From: Flavobacterium sp. J27
GTDB taxonomy: Bacteria; Bacteroidota; Bacteroidia; Flavobacteriales; Flavobacteriaceae
Direction: 5' to 3'
NCBI RefSeq assembly: GCF_004303025.1
Contig: NZ_PJQW01000002.1
Coordinates: forward strand, 62,001-126,000
Length of the DNA: 64,000 bases
Shown here in pieces: positions 1 to 7,898 of the stretch (positions are counted from its first letter, which is position 1; every line of letters starts with the position of its first letter). The translations under genes and the position numbers were made by a program. Below the pieces are notes generated by a model. That model did no database searches and was not told the DNA's origin. It worked only from the letters and a program-made list of their open reading frames with translations.

Positions 1-497
1 TAGGGTTGGCGAAAAACGAAAACCCAATCCAAGGTTCGTTCATTATTGAGGAATTAACCGATTTGGTAGAAGAAGCCGTTTTAGCTGAATTTGATAGAAT
101 TACCGAAAGAGGAGGCGTTTTGGGTGCTATGGAAACCATGTACCAAAGAAGTAAAATTCAAGAAGAATCGTTGTATTACGAAACCTTGAAACATACAGGT
201 GAATTCCCAATCATTGGTGTGAATACGTTCTTAAGTTCGAAAGGTTCACCAACGGTTATTCCTGCGGAAGTAATTCGTGCAACGGAAGAAGAAAAGCAAT
301 TCCAAATTAAAACCTTAGAAAACTTACATGAGGCTCATGAAGATAAAGTAAAAGAGCAAATAGCGTTATTACAAGAAGCAGCCATTAAGAATCAGAATAT
401 TTTTGAAATATTAATGAATGCTACTAAATATTGTTCGTTAGGGCAAATTACTTCTGGTTTATTTGAAGTAGGAGGTCAGTACAGACGAAATATGTAA
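1..497 (+). CDS. icmF: Fused isobutyryl-CoA/methylmalonyl-CoA mutase, C-terminal part (5' end outside window)
   Basis: The reading frame is open from the left edge of the window to a TAA at 495-497, so this is the last roughly 165 residues of a longer gene. The segment [20 protein letters not shown] followed by [15 protein letters not shown] is the end of the substrate-binding mutase domain of adenosylcobalamin-dependent acyl-CoA mutases, and its wording is closest to what I know of IcmF, the isobutyryl-CoA mutase fused to its GTPase chaperone. IcmF interconverts isobutyryl-CoA and butyryl-CoA in the cytoplasm. The cobalamin-binding and GTPase parts would lie upstream and cannot be checked here, so a plain methylmalonyl-CoA mutase large subunit remains possible. 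The same frame stays mostly open after the stop (see 513-653). Confidence 0.75.
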   Translation, partial: GLAKNENPIQGSFIIEELTDLVEEAVLAEFDRITERGGVLGAMETMYQRSKIQEESLYYETLKHTGEFPIIGVNTFLSSKGSPTVIPAEVIRATEEEKQFQIKTLENLHEAHEDKVKEQIALLQEAAIKNQNIFEILMNATKYCSLGQITSGLFEVGGQYRRNM

Positions 498-512
498 GAA
501 GGATGCATCTGA

Positions 513-653
513 AACAAGGCGGAAGCCGAAGTTGAAGAATTGCATATCGCTTATGCTGAGCTTGTCGAAGCATCTCAGAGAGCCGAAATCTTTGAAAAAG
601 ATTTGGTACGAATCGTTTATACCGAGCTTGAGGAAGTGTTTCAGACTAAAAAT
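513..653 (+). repeat. REP-like intergenic segment with two related 27-mers, open in the icmF frame
   Basis: Two 27-base copies, 552-578 and 618-644, agree at 20 of 27 positions and share the core GAGCTTG. The first contains the sequence GAGCTTGTCGAAGC and a small hairpin (ATGCT at 553-557 against AGCAT). From memory, CTTCGACAAGCTCAG is a widespread short repeat in bacterial genomes, including flavobacteria. The stretch is also free of stops from the TGA at 510-512 to a TAA at 651-653 in the same frame as the mutase, and would encode a Glu-rich peptide, but it has no start codon. I read it as a repeat remnant rather than a gene. Confidence 0.5.
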
Positions 654-668
654 TAAATAGTATAAATT

Positions 669-698
669 AAAAACCTTTCAGAAATGAAAGGTTTTTTT
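669..698 (+). terminator. Intrinsic terminator downstream of icmF
   Basis: An inverted repeat AACCTTTC/GAAAGGTT with a six-base loop is followed by a run of seven T, the form of a Rho-independent terminator. Confidence 0.8.
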
Positions 699-728
699 AT
701 TTAATAAGAGCAGAAACCTATTAATTAC

Positions 729-938
729 AACCCCAAAGCTATTATTTATAACCTAAAAGGTAGTAGCAATAACCAAAAAGGTTCTAATTATAACCTTAAA
801 GCTCTTATTTATAAGCTAAAAGCTATTAATTTTAACCTCAGAGCTTATATTTATAACCAAAGAGGTTCAAATTATAACCTCAAAGCTAGTATTATGAAGC
901 TAAAAGGTATTCGCGATAAGCTATTTGGTTTTAAATGA
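729..938 (+). repeat. Ten-unit array of degenerate 21-base repeats
   Basis: Exactly ten 21-base units follow each other without indels, starting at 729, 750, 771, 792, 813, 834, 855, 876, 897 and 918. Each begins AAC or AAG, followed by a core close to CTnAAAGGT or CTnAAAGCT and then a variable tail that usually ends in TAT. Some units are short inverted repeats (AACC/GGTT at 771 and 855, AGCT/AGCT at 814-824). Units four apart resemble each other most (771 and 855 differ at only two positions), hinting at an 84-base higher order. One frame is open from 708 to the TGA at 936-938 and reads as heptads such as NLKGSSN, but the first ATG is at 894. Function unknown. Confidence 0.85.
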
Positions 939-953
939 ATAGTATCTCAAATA

Positions 954-983
954 AAAAAGACTTTCTAATTAGAAAGTCTTTTT
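954..983. terminator. Bidirectional intrinsic terminator
   Basis: A perfect inverted repeat with arms AAAAAGACTTTCT and AGAAAGTCTTTTT. The A and T runs on both sides let it work in either direction. It lies downstream of the minus-strand DJ-1 gene and closes the repeat array region on the plus strand. Confidence 0.8.
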
Positions 984-1020
984 GTTTCCTACTTATAAAA
1001 GTAGTCAAATTAAAGAAACA

Positions 1021-1566
1021 TTATCGTACAGGATCGTGTTTACCTTCTTTAATTTCTTCAATCATTTTTTTGTTGAAAGCAGGTAAATCATCTGGTTTTC
1101 TACTAGTTACGAGTCCTTTATCGACTACAACTTCTTTATCGTACCATTCGGCTCCTGCATTGATTAAATCTTGTTTTATAGAAGGATAGGAAGTCATTTT
1201 TCGACCAGCTACCACCTGTGCACTAATTAAAGTTTGTGGTCCGTGACAAATAGCAGCTACGGGTTTCCCTTTTTCAAAAAAATGTTGTACAAATTGTACG
1301 GCAGCGGTATTGGTTCGCAACTGATCAGGATTAATTACACCTCCAGGTAAAACTAAGGCATCATAATCGCTATGATGGGCTTCTCGTAGTGTTTTATCTA
1401 CAGGATGTAGTTTTCCCCATTCTGTTGAAGCCCAAGCTTTAATACTTCCCGATTCTGGACTTACAATTTCTGTTTTCCAACCTTCTTTTTCTAATGCTTT
1501 TCTAGGAGATGTTAATTCAATTTCTTCAAAACCATTGGTAGCCAAAATGGCTATTTTCTTTTTCAT
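1021..1566 (-). CDS. DJ-1/PfpI family protein (YhbO/PfpI-like protease or glyoxalase type)
   Basis: This 181-residue cytoplasmic protein has the complete DJ-1/PfpI fold pattern: an N-terminal strand KKKIAILATNGFEEIEL with the conserved Glu at about residue 15, and the nucleophile elbow AAICHGPQ with Cys107 followed by His108. Family members are described as cysteine peptidases, glyoxalase III or protein/nucleotide deglycases, and sequence alone does not decide which. The length fits the family. It stands alone on the minus strand, ending at a bidirectional terminator. The close match to PfpI/YhbO points to a stress-protection role rather than to the amidotransferases that share the fold. Confidence 0.88.
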   Translation of the reverse strand: MKKKIAILATNGFEEIELTSPRKALEKEGWKTEIVSPESGSIKAWASTEWGKLHPVDKTLREAHHSDYDALVLPGGVINPDQLRTNTAAVQFVQHFFEKGKPVAAICHGPQTLISAQVVAGRKMTSYPSIKQDLINAGAEWYDKEVVVDKGLVTSRKPDDLPAFNKKMIEEIKEGKHDPVR

Positions 1567-1701
1567 AATTTCAATTTTTATAGGTTTACTACTTAATTTG
1601 TTATCGTAAAAGTACAGCCCAATGGCTCCTCTTATGTTACATTATTTCACGAGAGTGTTATGAAATATTCAGAGACATCATGCCTTGATAGTATAAAAAA
1701 G

Positions 1702-1728
1702 AAAGACCTTCTGAAAAGAAGGTCTTTT
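1702..1728 (-). terminator. Terminator of the choice-of-anchor I gene
   Basis: Inverted repeat AAAGACCTTC/GAAGGTCTTT with a six-base loop, lying 26 bases beyond the stop of the minus-strand gene at 1754. On the minus strand the right arm is followed by a T run. Confidence 0.75.
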
Positions 1729-1753
1729 GGAATCAACAATAACACATTTATAA

Positions 1754-3937
1754 TTATTCAACAACTACTTTTTGTGCGACTCCATCTTTTGTTTTTATAA
1801 AATAAATTCCTTTAGGGTAATTCATTTCTAAATTTTGTGTGTTTTCCTTTTCAATTAATTTTTTCCCAGTCATATCATATAAACTAACCGAAACAGTAGT
1901 GTTAAAATGAACAATTCCGTTTGTAGATGGATTAGGATAAACGAAAAAGGCATTGGTGTTTTCTGCGAAATTTGGAGTAGAAAGAACATCATTCGTAATT
2001 TCATATAAGCTTAAAGTAGCACTCACTTCATTTGCCATAATCACTAAACCTTTATTAATTGGACTATTTTCTGGAGTGATGTAAATAATGCCTTCAGGAC
2101 CTAAATCACCACCTATACCAGATGTATCGCGACTGTTTTTATACGAAATAAAAGTAGGACTCATTGGATTTGAAATATCATACGTCATTAATCCTCCAGT
2201 TCTTTCAAGAGTAATAAAAGCATAGGTTGCTCCATTAATTTCTGCAATAGTTATTCCTTCTGGCTCCGGACCTTTGTTATCACTTCTGTTTTTAAAATTA
2301 TTGTTGTCGTTACTCGCATTGAATAAACTTCCATACAATGGGTCTGCAGCGGTGATTTTTTCAAAATCAGAACCACTATCATATACTAATTGCCCTGTAG
2401 CAGTGTTCCAAATACTGAATGAACGAGTACCAAAAACATGTATTTCATCAAAATCACCATCATTATCTGTGTCACCAGTAGCATTGGTAACCGTTAAACG
2501 ACCTATGTTTTTACTGTTTTTTAAGAAAGTAGCATTTGGAAAAACGGTAGGATCTAAAACATAACTTCCACTACTAATTCTCTTTTCTTCAGAAAGTCCG
2601 TTGTAATCTCTAGAATCACCTTCATTAGCTGTTACTAAATAAGTGGTACCATTTACGGTGTAATTCGCAATTGCATCTGGCATATACATTCCTTTTACAG
2701 GCCAGTTGCCTAAAAAGATTTCCCCAAACTGATCTGAAGTATCTAATTCATTACCTGGAAGCATATGATCTTTAAATCCAAGTGGTGTAATTTGTGTAAT
2801 TTGATTGTTTACCAAATCGATAGTTGCAATAGCATTATTTTCTTGTAACGAAACCCAAGCGGTGTTTCCATCTGCTGCAACTGTAATATATTCTGGCTCT
2901 AAATCTTTTGATACAGTAGCATTAACACCAAATATTCTTACATTATTGGCTCTTAATGTAGCTAACTGACTGTCAAAAGCATTGAAAGTAAGATGAGTTA
3001 CATCACTTTGTTGAATATTATTTAAACCAGCCGTTACATCAACTATAGTAATACTTCCTTCTGGATCAATAGTATAATCGTCGTTAGGCTCTCCTTCATT
3101 AGCAATAATAACTTTGGTACCATCTGGAGTAAAAGTAACCATATCTGGTAAAACACCAGCATCTACTGTAGCGCCAATAGTTCCATTGGTATCCATAAAA
3201 ATTACTTTTCCATTTCCGTAATTTGCTCCTTGAACAGTAGCTGCCACTAAACCATTTTTAAAAGCAATACTCGTTCCGCCAATTCCATAAGTTGCTAAAT
3301 CAACCGATTGAATTGAAGTAATAGCATTTGGATTAGAAAAATCTAATATTTCAATCTTAGATGCGGTAGAGTTCATTACAAATAAGCGTTGTGTAGTTGG
3401 ATCATGTGCTACAATTTCAGCTGAACCAGAAGGATCTACTAAATAACTAGCAATAAAATTAATATCTAAAGCAGTAGTATTTGCTGGAGCATTTGTTTCG
3501 TCTTCTAAAATATAAATTGTTGTTTCTGAAGTTCCTACAATACTTCCATTTACAGCATTGGAAAGTGTTAATACAAAATAAGTATCTCCTGTATATGCAT
3601 TATCATTAGTAATAGGAATAGTGATGGTTTCTGAACTAGCGTTTAAAGTAAAAGTTACCGTTTGATTAGCAAATGTAAATTGTTGTCCGTTTGTAGCAGT
3701 ACCATAAGAAGAAACAACCACATCTACACTGGTTATACCATCAGACGGACTGTTTAAATTGAGTATAATGTCTACTGTATTATCGTTTTCGTTAACGACA
3801 TAAAAATCGGATGCAAAGGTAATATCAGAGGCATATGTGGTTGTCTTTTTATTTTTAATGGGTGTATTATTTTCAGCTAATATAGCTTTGGTAAAAAACA
3901 CACTTAAAAGTAAGAATAGCGTAATTTTAGATTTCAT
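1754..3937 (-). CDS. Secreted choice-of-anchor I family protein with Calx-beta domain and T9SS type A sorting domain
   Basis: A 727-residue exported protein. It has a signal peptide (ITLFLLLSVFFTKAILA), then a Calx-beta-like domain (about residues 35-145, with the DDETNxxYTGDTYF type of strand pattern), then a long beta-propeller-like region of the choice-of-anchor I type (about 155-645, with MVTFTPDGTKVIIANEGEPN and PEPEGI motifs). The end is a T9SS type A tail (about 660-727: FFVYPNPSTNG, then LYDMTGKKL and PKGIYFIKT) that directs it through the type IX secretion system to the cell surface. The propeller family has been linked to phosphatase/phytase-like or esterase-like proteins, but the substrate is not known. 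A promoter box precedes it at 3962-3969. Confidence 0.88.
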   Translation of the reverse strand: MKSKITLFLLLSVFFTKAILAENNTPIKNKKTTTYASDITFASDFYVVNENDNTVDIILNLNSPSDGITSVDVVVSSYGTATNGQQFTFANQTVTFTLNASSETITIPITNDNAYTGDTYFVLTLSNAVNGSIVGTSETTIYILEDETNAPANTTALDINFIASYLVDPSGSAEIVAHDPTTQRLFVMNSTASKIEILDFSNPNAITSIQSVDLATYGIGGTSIAFKNGLVAATVQGANYGNGKVIFMDTNGTIGATVDAGVLPDMVTFTPDGTKVIIANEGEPNDDYTIDPEGSITIVDVTAGLNNIQQSDVTHLTFNAFDSQLATLRANNVRIFGVNATVSKDLEPEYITVAADGNTAWVSLQENNAIATIDLVNNQITQITPLGFKDHMLPGNELDTSDQFGEIFLGNWPVKGMYMPDAIANYTVNGTTYLVTANEGDSRDYNGLSEEKRISSGSYVLDPTVFPNATFLKNSKNIGRLTVTNATGDTDNDGDFDEIHVFGTRSFSIWNTATGQLVYDSGSDFEKITAADPLYGSLFNASNDNNNFKNRSDNKGPEPEGITIAEINGATYAFITLERTGGLMTYDISNPMSPTFISYKNSRDTSGIGGDLGPEGIIYITPENSPINKGLVIMANEVSATLSLYEITNDVLSTPNFAENTNAFFVYPNPSTNGIVHFNTTVSVSLYDMTGKKLIEKENTQNLEMNYPKGIYFIKTKDGVAQKVVVE

Positions 3938-3961
3938 ATTGTAAGTTTATAGTTTCTGGCA

Positions 3962-3969
3962 CAAACTTA
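3962..3969 (-). promoter_or_regulatory. TAnnTTTG promoter box (-7)
   Basis: The minus strand reads TAAGTTTG, a full match to the Bacteroidota -7 element, 24 bases upstream of the start of the 1754-3937 gene. Confidence 0.65.
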
Positions 3970-4077
3970 CAGGTATGATGTCATCAAATCGTTATTTAAA
4001 AATTACTAAATCTTTCAGAAAACTTTACTGAAATGTTTAAAAAAAGTAAACAAGTAAATTTATTGTTAAGTGGTTTC

Positions 4078-4293
4078 TTATTTTTTTACGGTATAAATAC
4101 CTCCTACAAAAAGTGCTGCTGCTAATCCTAAAAAGATAAAACCTTGTGTTTGACCTGATTCATTAGACGCATCGATTTCTATTCCTAAAAATTTAACTTC
4201 AGCGGTGCTGTCGGCTACTTTATTCGCTCCTAAATAACCTACATAAATGGATAATACAATTAAAAGAGTTCCGATGATTTTTGTTGCTTTCAT
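4078..4293 (-). CDS. Small two-helix membrane protein, DUF3185-like
   Basis: 71 residues with a membrane helix at each end (about 5-23 and 50-68) and a 25-residue polar loop between them that contains Asp, Glu and Ser residues. The architecture resembles the DUF3185 family of small bacterial membrane proteins, where a helix, a short exposed loop and a glycine-rich second helix follow each other, but this is a resemblance only. It is a single gene, transcribed away from the histidine kinase operon. No function can be given. Confidence 0.6.
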   Translation of the reverse strand: MKATKIIGTLLIVLSIYVGYLGANKVADSTAEVKFLGIEIDASNESGQTQGFIFLGLAAALFVGGIYTVKK

Positions 4294-4480
4294 AATTTTT
4301 GGTTTTTATTAAGTTAGTGTACTACTTTTGGTAAAAAGAGTACTTTTATTTTCATTAGTAAAAGTAGTAAGCAACCTTATAAAATAATTTACAGAGTTTT
4401 TTATTTCTTTTATATGATTTGCATCTTCATGTTTTTTAGAAATACCCATTGTTAGTGATTTTTTTATTATTTTAGAGAAG

Positions 4481-4488
4481 TAAATTTG
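4481..4488 (+). promoter_or_regulatory. TAnnTTTG promoter box of the sensor-kinase operon
   Basis: TAAATTTG matches the -7 consensus and lies 23 bases before the ATG at 4512. Confidence 0.65.
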
Positions 4489-4511
4489 TTTTATAATACA
4501 ATCAAAACATT

Positions 4512-4967
4512 ATGAAAACATATCAATCTTGTGGAAAAATTAATTTAGAGTCTAAAACAGTAGAAATAAAAACGGTTTTACCAGATTTAGAAGAAGGTAA
4601 ATATAAATATGTAAAATACTATAATATTTCAAATGCCACGTATTTTGGTATTTTAGGTATTCTATATGTAGAAAACGGACCCAATAAGGATTTATCTGAA
4701 GTGGTTAACAATCTTAAAAAAGTCCAAGTAGATTTGCAACCACTATCTTTAAAAGAATTAGCTCCATTTAATTCGGGTAAAAGTTTTTCAGATTTAAAAA
4801 GTAATGACGTTATTCATTTCATGTGTTTTCATGACGACTCTTTCAGTTTGTCTGAACGTGATTTGTTAATATTTCAAGAGAGTTTGCCTAAATTCCCTGA
4901 TTTTGATTTAATTGAAGAGCCAAAAGTAGGCAATGGAGGAGTACTTACTATGGAAGGTTGTTCTTAA
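4512..4967 (+). CDS. Hypothetical protein, first gene of a two-component operon
   Basis: 151 residues, no signal peptide and no membrane helix, therefore probably cytoplasmic. I do not recognise a family. The N-terminal half is rich in beta-type sequence (VEIKTVLPDLEEGKYKYVKY). The stop codon TAA at 4965-4967 shares its last base with the ATG of the histidine kinase, so the two are translationally coupled and the protein may take part in, or be controlled with, that signalling pathway. A TAnnTTTG box lies just upstream. The C terminus ends in a glycine-rich tail with a final Cys-Ser. Confidence 0.7.
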   Translation: MKTYQSCGKINLESKTVEIKTVLPDLEEGKYKYVKYYNISNATYFGILGILYVENGPNKDLSEVVNNLKKVQVDLQPLSLKELAPFNSGKSFSDLKSNDVIHFMCFHDDSFSLSERDLLIFQESLPKFPDFDLIEEPKVGNGGVLTMEGCS

Positions 4968-6730
4968 TGAATTCTTTTAAAAATACCATATTTTCTATAG
5001 CAGCAATGGTAATTGTTGCTTTTTCATTTGCACAAAATAAAGCGTTAGTCTTATTGCAAAAAAGTATTGCTACCAATAATATCGATTCTTCTAGGATTAT
5101 GATTAACCAACTCAATAAGGTTGGATTATCTACTTTAGACAAAGCAAGATTTGCTTATTGTAAAGCCAATTATTATAAGTTACTTAATGAAGACGATTTA
5201 GCGTATACCAATTATTTAGAAGCTAAAACAACGTTTTTACAACTAGATAGCTTATCAAAAGTGGCTAAAATTAATATTGAAATCACTTCTTTACTCTTAG
5301 CAATTGAAAATAATACGATTGATTATAATGTATATATTAATGAGTTTTTAGAGTATGCACAACAATCTAAAGACACTCAATTTTTGAGTGAAGCGTATAT
5401 GCAATTAGGAAAATCATTTTACAATTCGAATCCTAATCTAGCCATTACTTATTTTTTTAAAGCGCTAAAAGAAAGTCGATTAAAAAAAGACGTCGTTTAT
5501 GAAGCAAGAATTATGCAGAATTTAGGAGCAACTTATGCATCCGATAAAATTTTAAAATTAGACTCTGCCTTGTTTTTTTATGATAAAGCCATGAAAGTCT
5601 ACGAACAAAAGCAATTAAAAGAATACATATCTTATATTTATATTAATAGAGGTGTTGTTTTTACCAAACAAAAAAAATATGAAAAAGCAATAGCTAGTTT
5701 TCATAAAGCTGATACTGTCTCGGTTCAGGAATTTAAAAATAAAAACAAAGCCATTATTTATGATTTTTTGGCAAATGCCTACAAAGAAAGTGGCGATTAT
5801 AAAAATGCAATTGCTTATTTAGAGAAACAAAAAGTTTATCAGGATATTTTAGATGAAAACGAACAGAAAAAAGCGATAATTGAGATTGATACAAAATACA
5901 AAACTGCCGAAAAAGAAAAAGAAAATATAGCCTTGCGCGGTGTAGTTTCGCAAAATAAAATGATCTTGAGTATTCTTTTAATAATATTATTTTTTTCGAT
6001 TGTAATTGGTTTTTTAGCTTTTAAAAATATTAAGAGTAAAAAGAAAATTGTAGAACAAAAAAAAGAGATAGAAGTAACTAATTTGGTAAACCAATTAAAA
6101 GAAAATCAATTGCATGAAATTGATAAAATGTTACTGGTTCAAGATAAAGAGCGACAAAAAATAGCAGACGAGTTACATGATAATTTAGGAAGTTTACTCA
6201 CCACATTGAAAATAAATTTTGAAACATTACATCATACAGAAAAAAATACAACCTTATTTGATAAAACGAATCAATTAATTGACGAAGCGTATAAAGAAGT
6301 TAGAAATATTGCTCATCTAAAAAATATTGGCGTTATAGGTAAAGAAGGCTTGTTAGTTGCTGTTAAGAAAATGGCAACAAAAATGTCTGTGCCTAATAAA
6401 ATTGTGTTTACTGTTATTCCATCCGGACTACATAATCGTATCGACAATACCATTGAAGTATTGCTCTTCAGAATCATTCAGGAATTAGCTACTAATTGTA
6501 TAAAACATGCTCAAGCTTCAGAAGTAAATATATATATGAATCAATACGATAACGAGATAAATATTATGGTGGAAGATAATGGAAAAGGTTTTTATATAAA
6601 CAATATTAAACATAATGAAGGTATTGGATTAAAAAATATGGAACGGAAAATTGAACAGTTATCAGGAACATTCACCATAGATAGTAAAATAGGAAAAGGA
6701 ACTACCATAATAATAGATTTACCATTATGA
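4967..6730 (+). CDS. TPR-containing sensor histidine kinase (NarX/DesK-like HisKA_3 type)
   Basis: I use the ATG at 4967, overlapping the previous stop by one base; it gives a 587-residue protein with a clean signal peptide (about 1-22, ending FSFAQ). Next come tetratricopeptide-like helices (about 30-310) facing the periplasm, one membrane helix (about 332-352), a coiled linker, the HisKA_3 dimerisation segment DKERQKIADELHDNLGSLLT with phospho-acceptor His404, and the HATPase domain (ELATNCIKHA N-box, DNGKGF, GIGLKNM). This is the common flavobacterial layout in which TPRs replace a sensor domain. The stop overlaps the response regulator start by four bases (ATGA), so the two are partners. 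The input signal is unknown. Confidence 0.93.
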   Translation: MNSFKNTIFSIAAMVIVAFSFAQNKALVLLQKSIATNNIDSSRIMINQLNKVGLSTLDKARFAYCKANYYKLLNEDDLAYTNYLEAKTTFLQLDSLSKVAKINIEITSLLLAIENNTIDYNVYINEFLEYAQQSKDTQFLSEAYMQLGKSFYNSNPNLAITYFFKALKESRLKKDVVYEARIMQNLGATYASDKILKLDSALFFYDKAMKVYEQKQLKEYISYIYINRGVVFTKQKKYEKAIASFHKADTVSVQEFKNKNKAIIYDFLANAYKESGDYKNAIAYLEKQKVYQDILDENEQKKAIIEIDTKYKTAEKEKENIALRGVVSQNKMILSILLIILFFSIVIGFLAFKNIKSKKKIVEQKKEIEVTNLVNQLKENQLHEIDKMLLVQDKERQKIADELHDNLGSLLTTLKINFETLHHTEKNTTLFDKTNQLIDEAYKEVRNIAHLKNIGVIGKEGLLVAVKKMATKMSVPNKIVFTVIPSGLHNRIDNTIEVLLFRIIQELATNCIKHAQASEVNIYMNQYDNEINIMVEDNGKGFYINNIKHNEGIGLKNMERKIEQLSGTFTIDSKIGKGTTIIIDLPL

Positions 6731-7338
6731 TACGAATAGTAATTGCAGAAGACCATCAGGCATTAATTGACGGAATTAAGTTAGCCCTAGAATATGAAGA
6801 ACATATTGAAGTAATTGGAGAAGCGTTAGATGGAGAAATGTTATTAGAATTAGTTACCCAAAAAAAACCAGATGTGGTTGTAACCGATATTAGAATGCCA
6901 AAATGTGATGGTATTGCGGCAACAAGAATAATAAAAAAAGAAAATCCTAACATTCAAATTATTGCTTTTAGTATGTTTGATCAGGAAGAAGCTATCGAAC
7001 AAATGAAAGAAGCTGGAGCGATAGGATATATAATGAAGAATTCTTCTTTAAAAAAATTAATAGAAGGAATTAAAAGTGTGGCCAAACGAATACCTTTTTA
7101 TGATGATGCCATTATTACTAAAGATAGTGTTACCAAAGAAGAAATTATTTTAAGTTCGAGAGAAAAAGAAATATTACGCTTAGTAGGAGAAGGAAAAACC
7201 TCTCAAGAAATAGCAGATTTACTATTTGTAGCCAAAAGCACTGTAGACACACACCGAAAAAACATTTTAAAAAAAATGAATATTTATGGAAAAACCGATT
7301 TGATTCGGTTTGCTATCGAAAGAAAGTATGATTTTTAA
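6727..7338 (+). CDS. Response regulator, NarL/FixJ family
   Basis: 203 residues. The receiver domain (1-120) has the acidic pair Glu8/Asp9, phospho-acceptor Asp54 in VVVTDIRMP, the Ser/Thr in IIAFSMFD and the conserved Lys in IMKNSS. The C-terminal LuxR-type helix-turn-helix (about 140-203, LSSREKEILRLVGEGKTSQE with STVDTHRKNILKK) binds DNA. It overlaps the kinase gene by four bases and is the last gene of the operon, closed by the terminator at 7362. Target genes are not shown by the sequence. Confidence 0.95.
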   Translation: MIRIVIAEDHQALIDGIKLALEYEEHIEVIGEALDGEMLLELVTQKKPDVVVTDIRMPKCDGIAATRIIKKENPNIQIIAFSMFDQEEAIEQMKEAGAIGYIMKNSSLKKLIEGIKSVAKRIPFYDDAIITKDSVTKEEIILSSREKEILRLVGEGKTSQEIADLLFVAKSTVDTHRKNILKKMNIYGKTDLIRFAIERKYDF

Positions 7339-7361
7339 GTAAGAAATAGTTTAATTATATG

Positions 7362-7390
7362 AAAAATCCCTATCGTTAGGGATTTTTTTT
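7362..7390 (+). terminator. Intrinsic terminator of the two-component operon
   Basis: Inverted repeat AAAATCCCTA/TAGGGATTTT with a short loop and a run of T, 24 bases after the response regulator stop. Confidence 0.85.
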
Positions 7391-7515
7391 TGCTTTATAA
7401 TGAGCAATTTTACCATGTGTTAGCTAACAAATAAACCAAAAATGGAGTCTAGAAACCATACAAACAGGGCGTAACCGAAAAGCCATATGAGTAGGGATTA
7501 ATTTAAATATATATT

Positions 7516-7872
7516 ATGGCATTTGGTGTTACAGCAATTAAAAAAATCGTAAACAGAACAAATCAATCTGTAGAAGTAAGAAAGCGAGATAATATAAATG
7601 ATATAGCCATTGTAAAACCATTATGGGAAGTGTATGAAGATATATGGATTCCTTGGGTATTTCATGAACAAGATTTTGAAGAAAAGGTAATTCAAATTAC
7701 ATATTTACGTGATAACAGAACAGTTTATTTATGGCAAATTGGAGAAAAAGTTAGGTATTCAAATTTTGGATTTGATGCTTTTGCTAAACCAGTTAATGGT
7801 ATTTCAAAACCCGATGGAGATAGAATGTTAGTAATTGATGATCAATCAATTTCATTGCAATTAATTAGATAA
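7516..7872 (+). CDS. Hypothetical protein, upstream member of an orphan gene pair
   Basis: 118 residues with no signal peptide or membrane helix. The sequence has many alternating hydrophobic residues and aromatic positions (VYEDIWIPWVFHEQDF, RTVYLWQIGEKVRY), which suggests an all-beta fold. The opening IVNRTNQSVEVRKRDN recalls the first strand of small lectin- or toxin-like beta-sandwich proteins, but I cannot assign a family. It is 26 bases upstream of the 444-residue gene at 7899, same strand, and very probably co-transcribed. No TAnnTTTG box is evident upstream. Confidence 0.6.
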   Translation: MAFGVTAIKKIVNRTNQSVEVRKRDNINDIAIVKPLWEVYEDIWIPWVFHEQDFEEKVIQITYLRDNRTVYLWQIGEKVRYSNFGFDAFAKPVNGISKPDGDRMLVIDDQSISLQLIR

Positions 7873-7898
7873 TAAAAATTTAAACAAATATAAATATT

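Noticed and set aside
729..938. The 21-base array as a CRISPR
   Set aside because: The units are directly adjacent with no unique spacers of constant length, the units differ too much, and no cas gene is near.
708..938. The array as a protein-coding gene
   Set aside because: The frame is open but has no ATG, GTG or TTG before the repeats, and third positions are as conserved as first and second ones.
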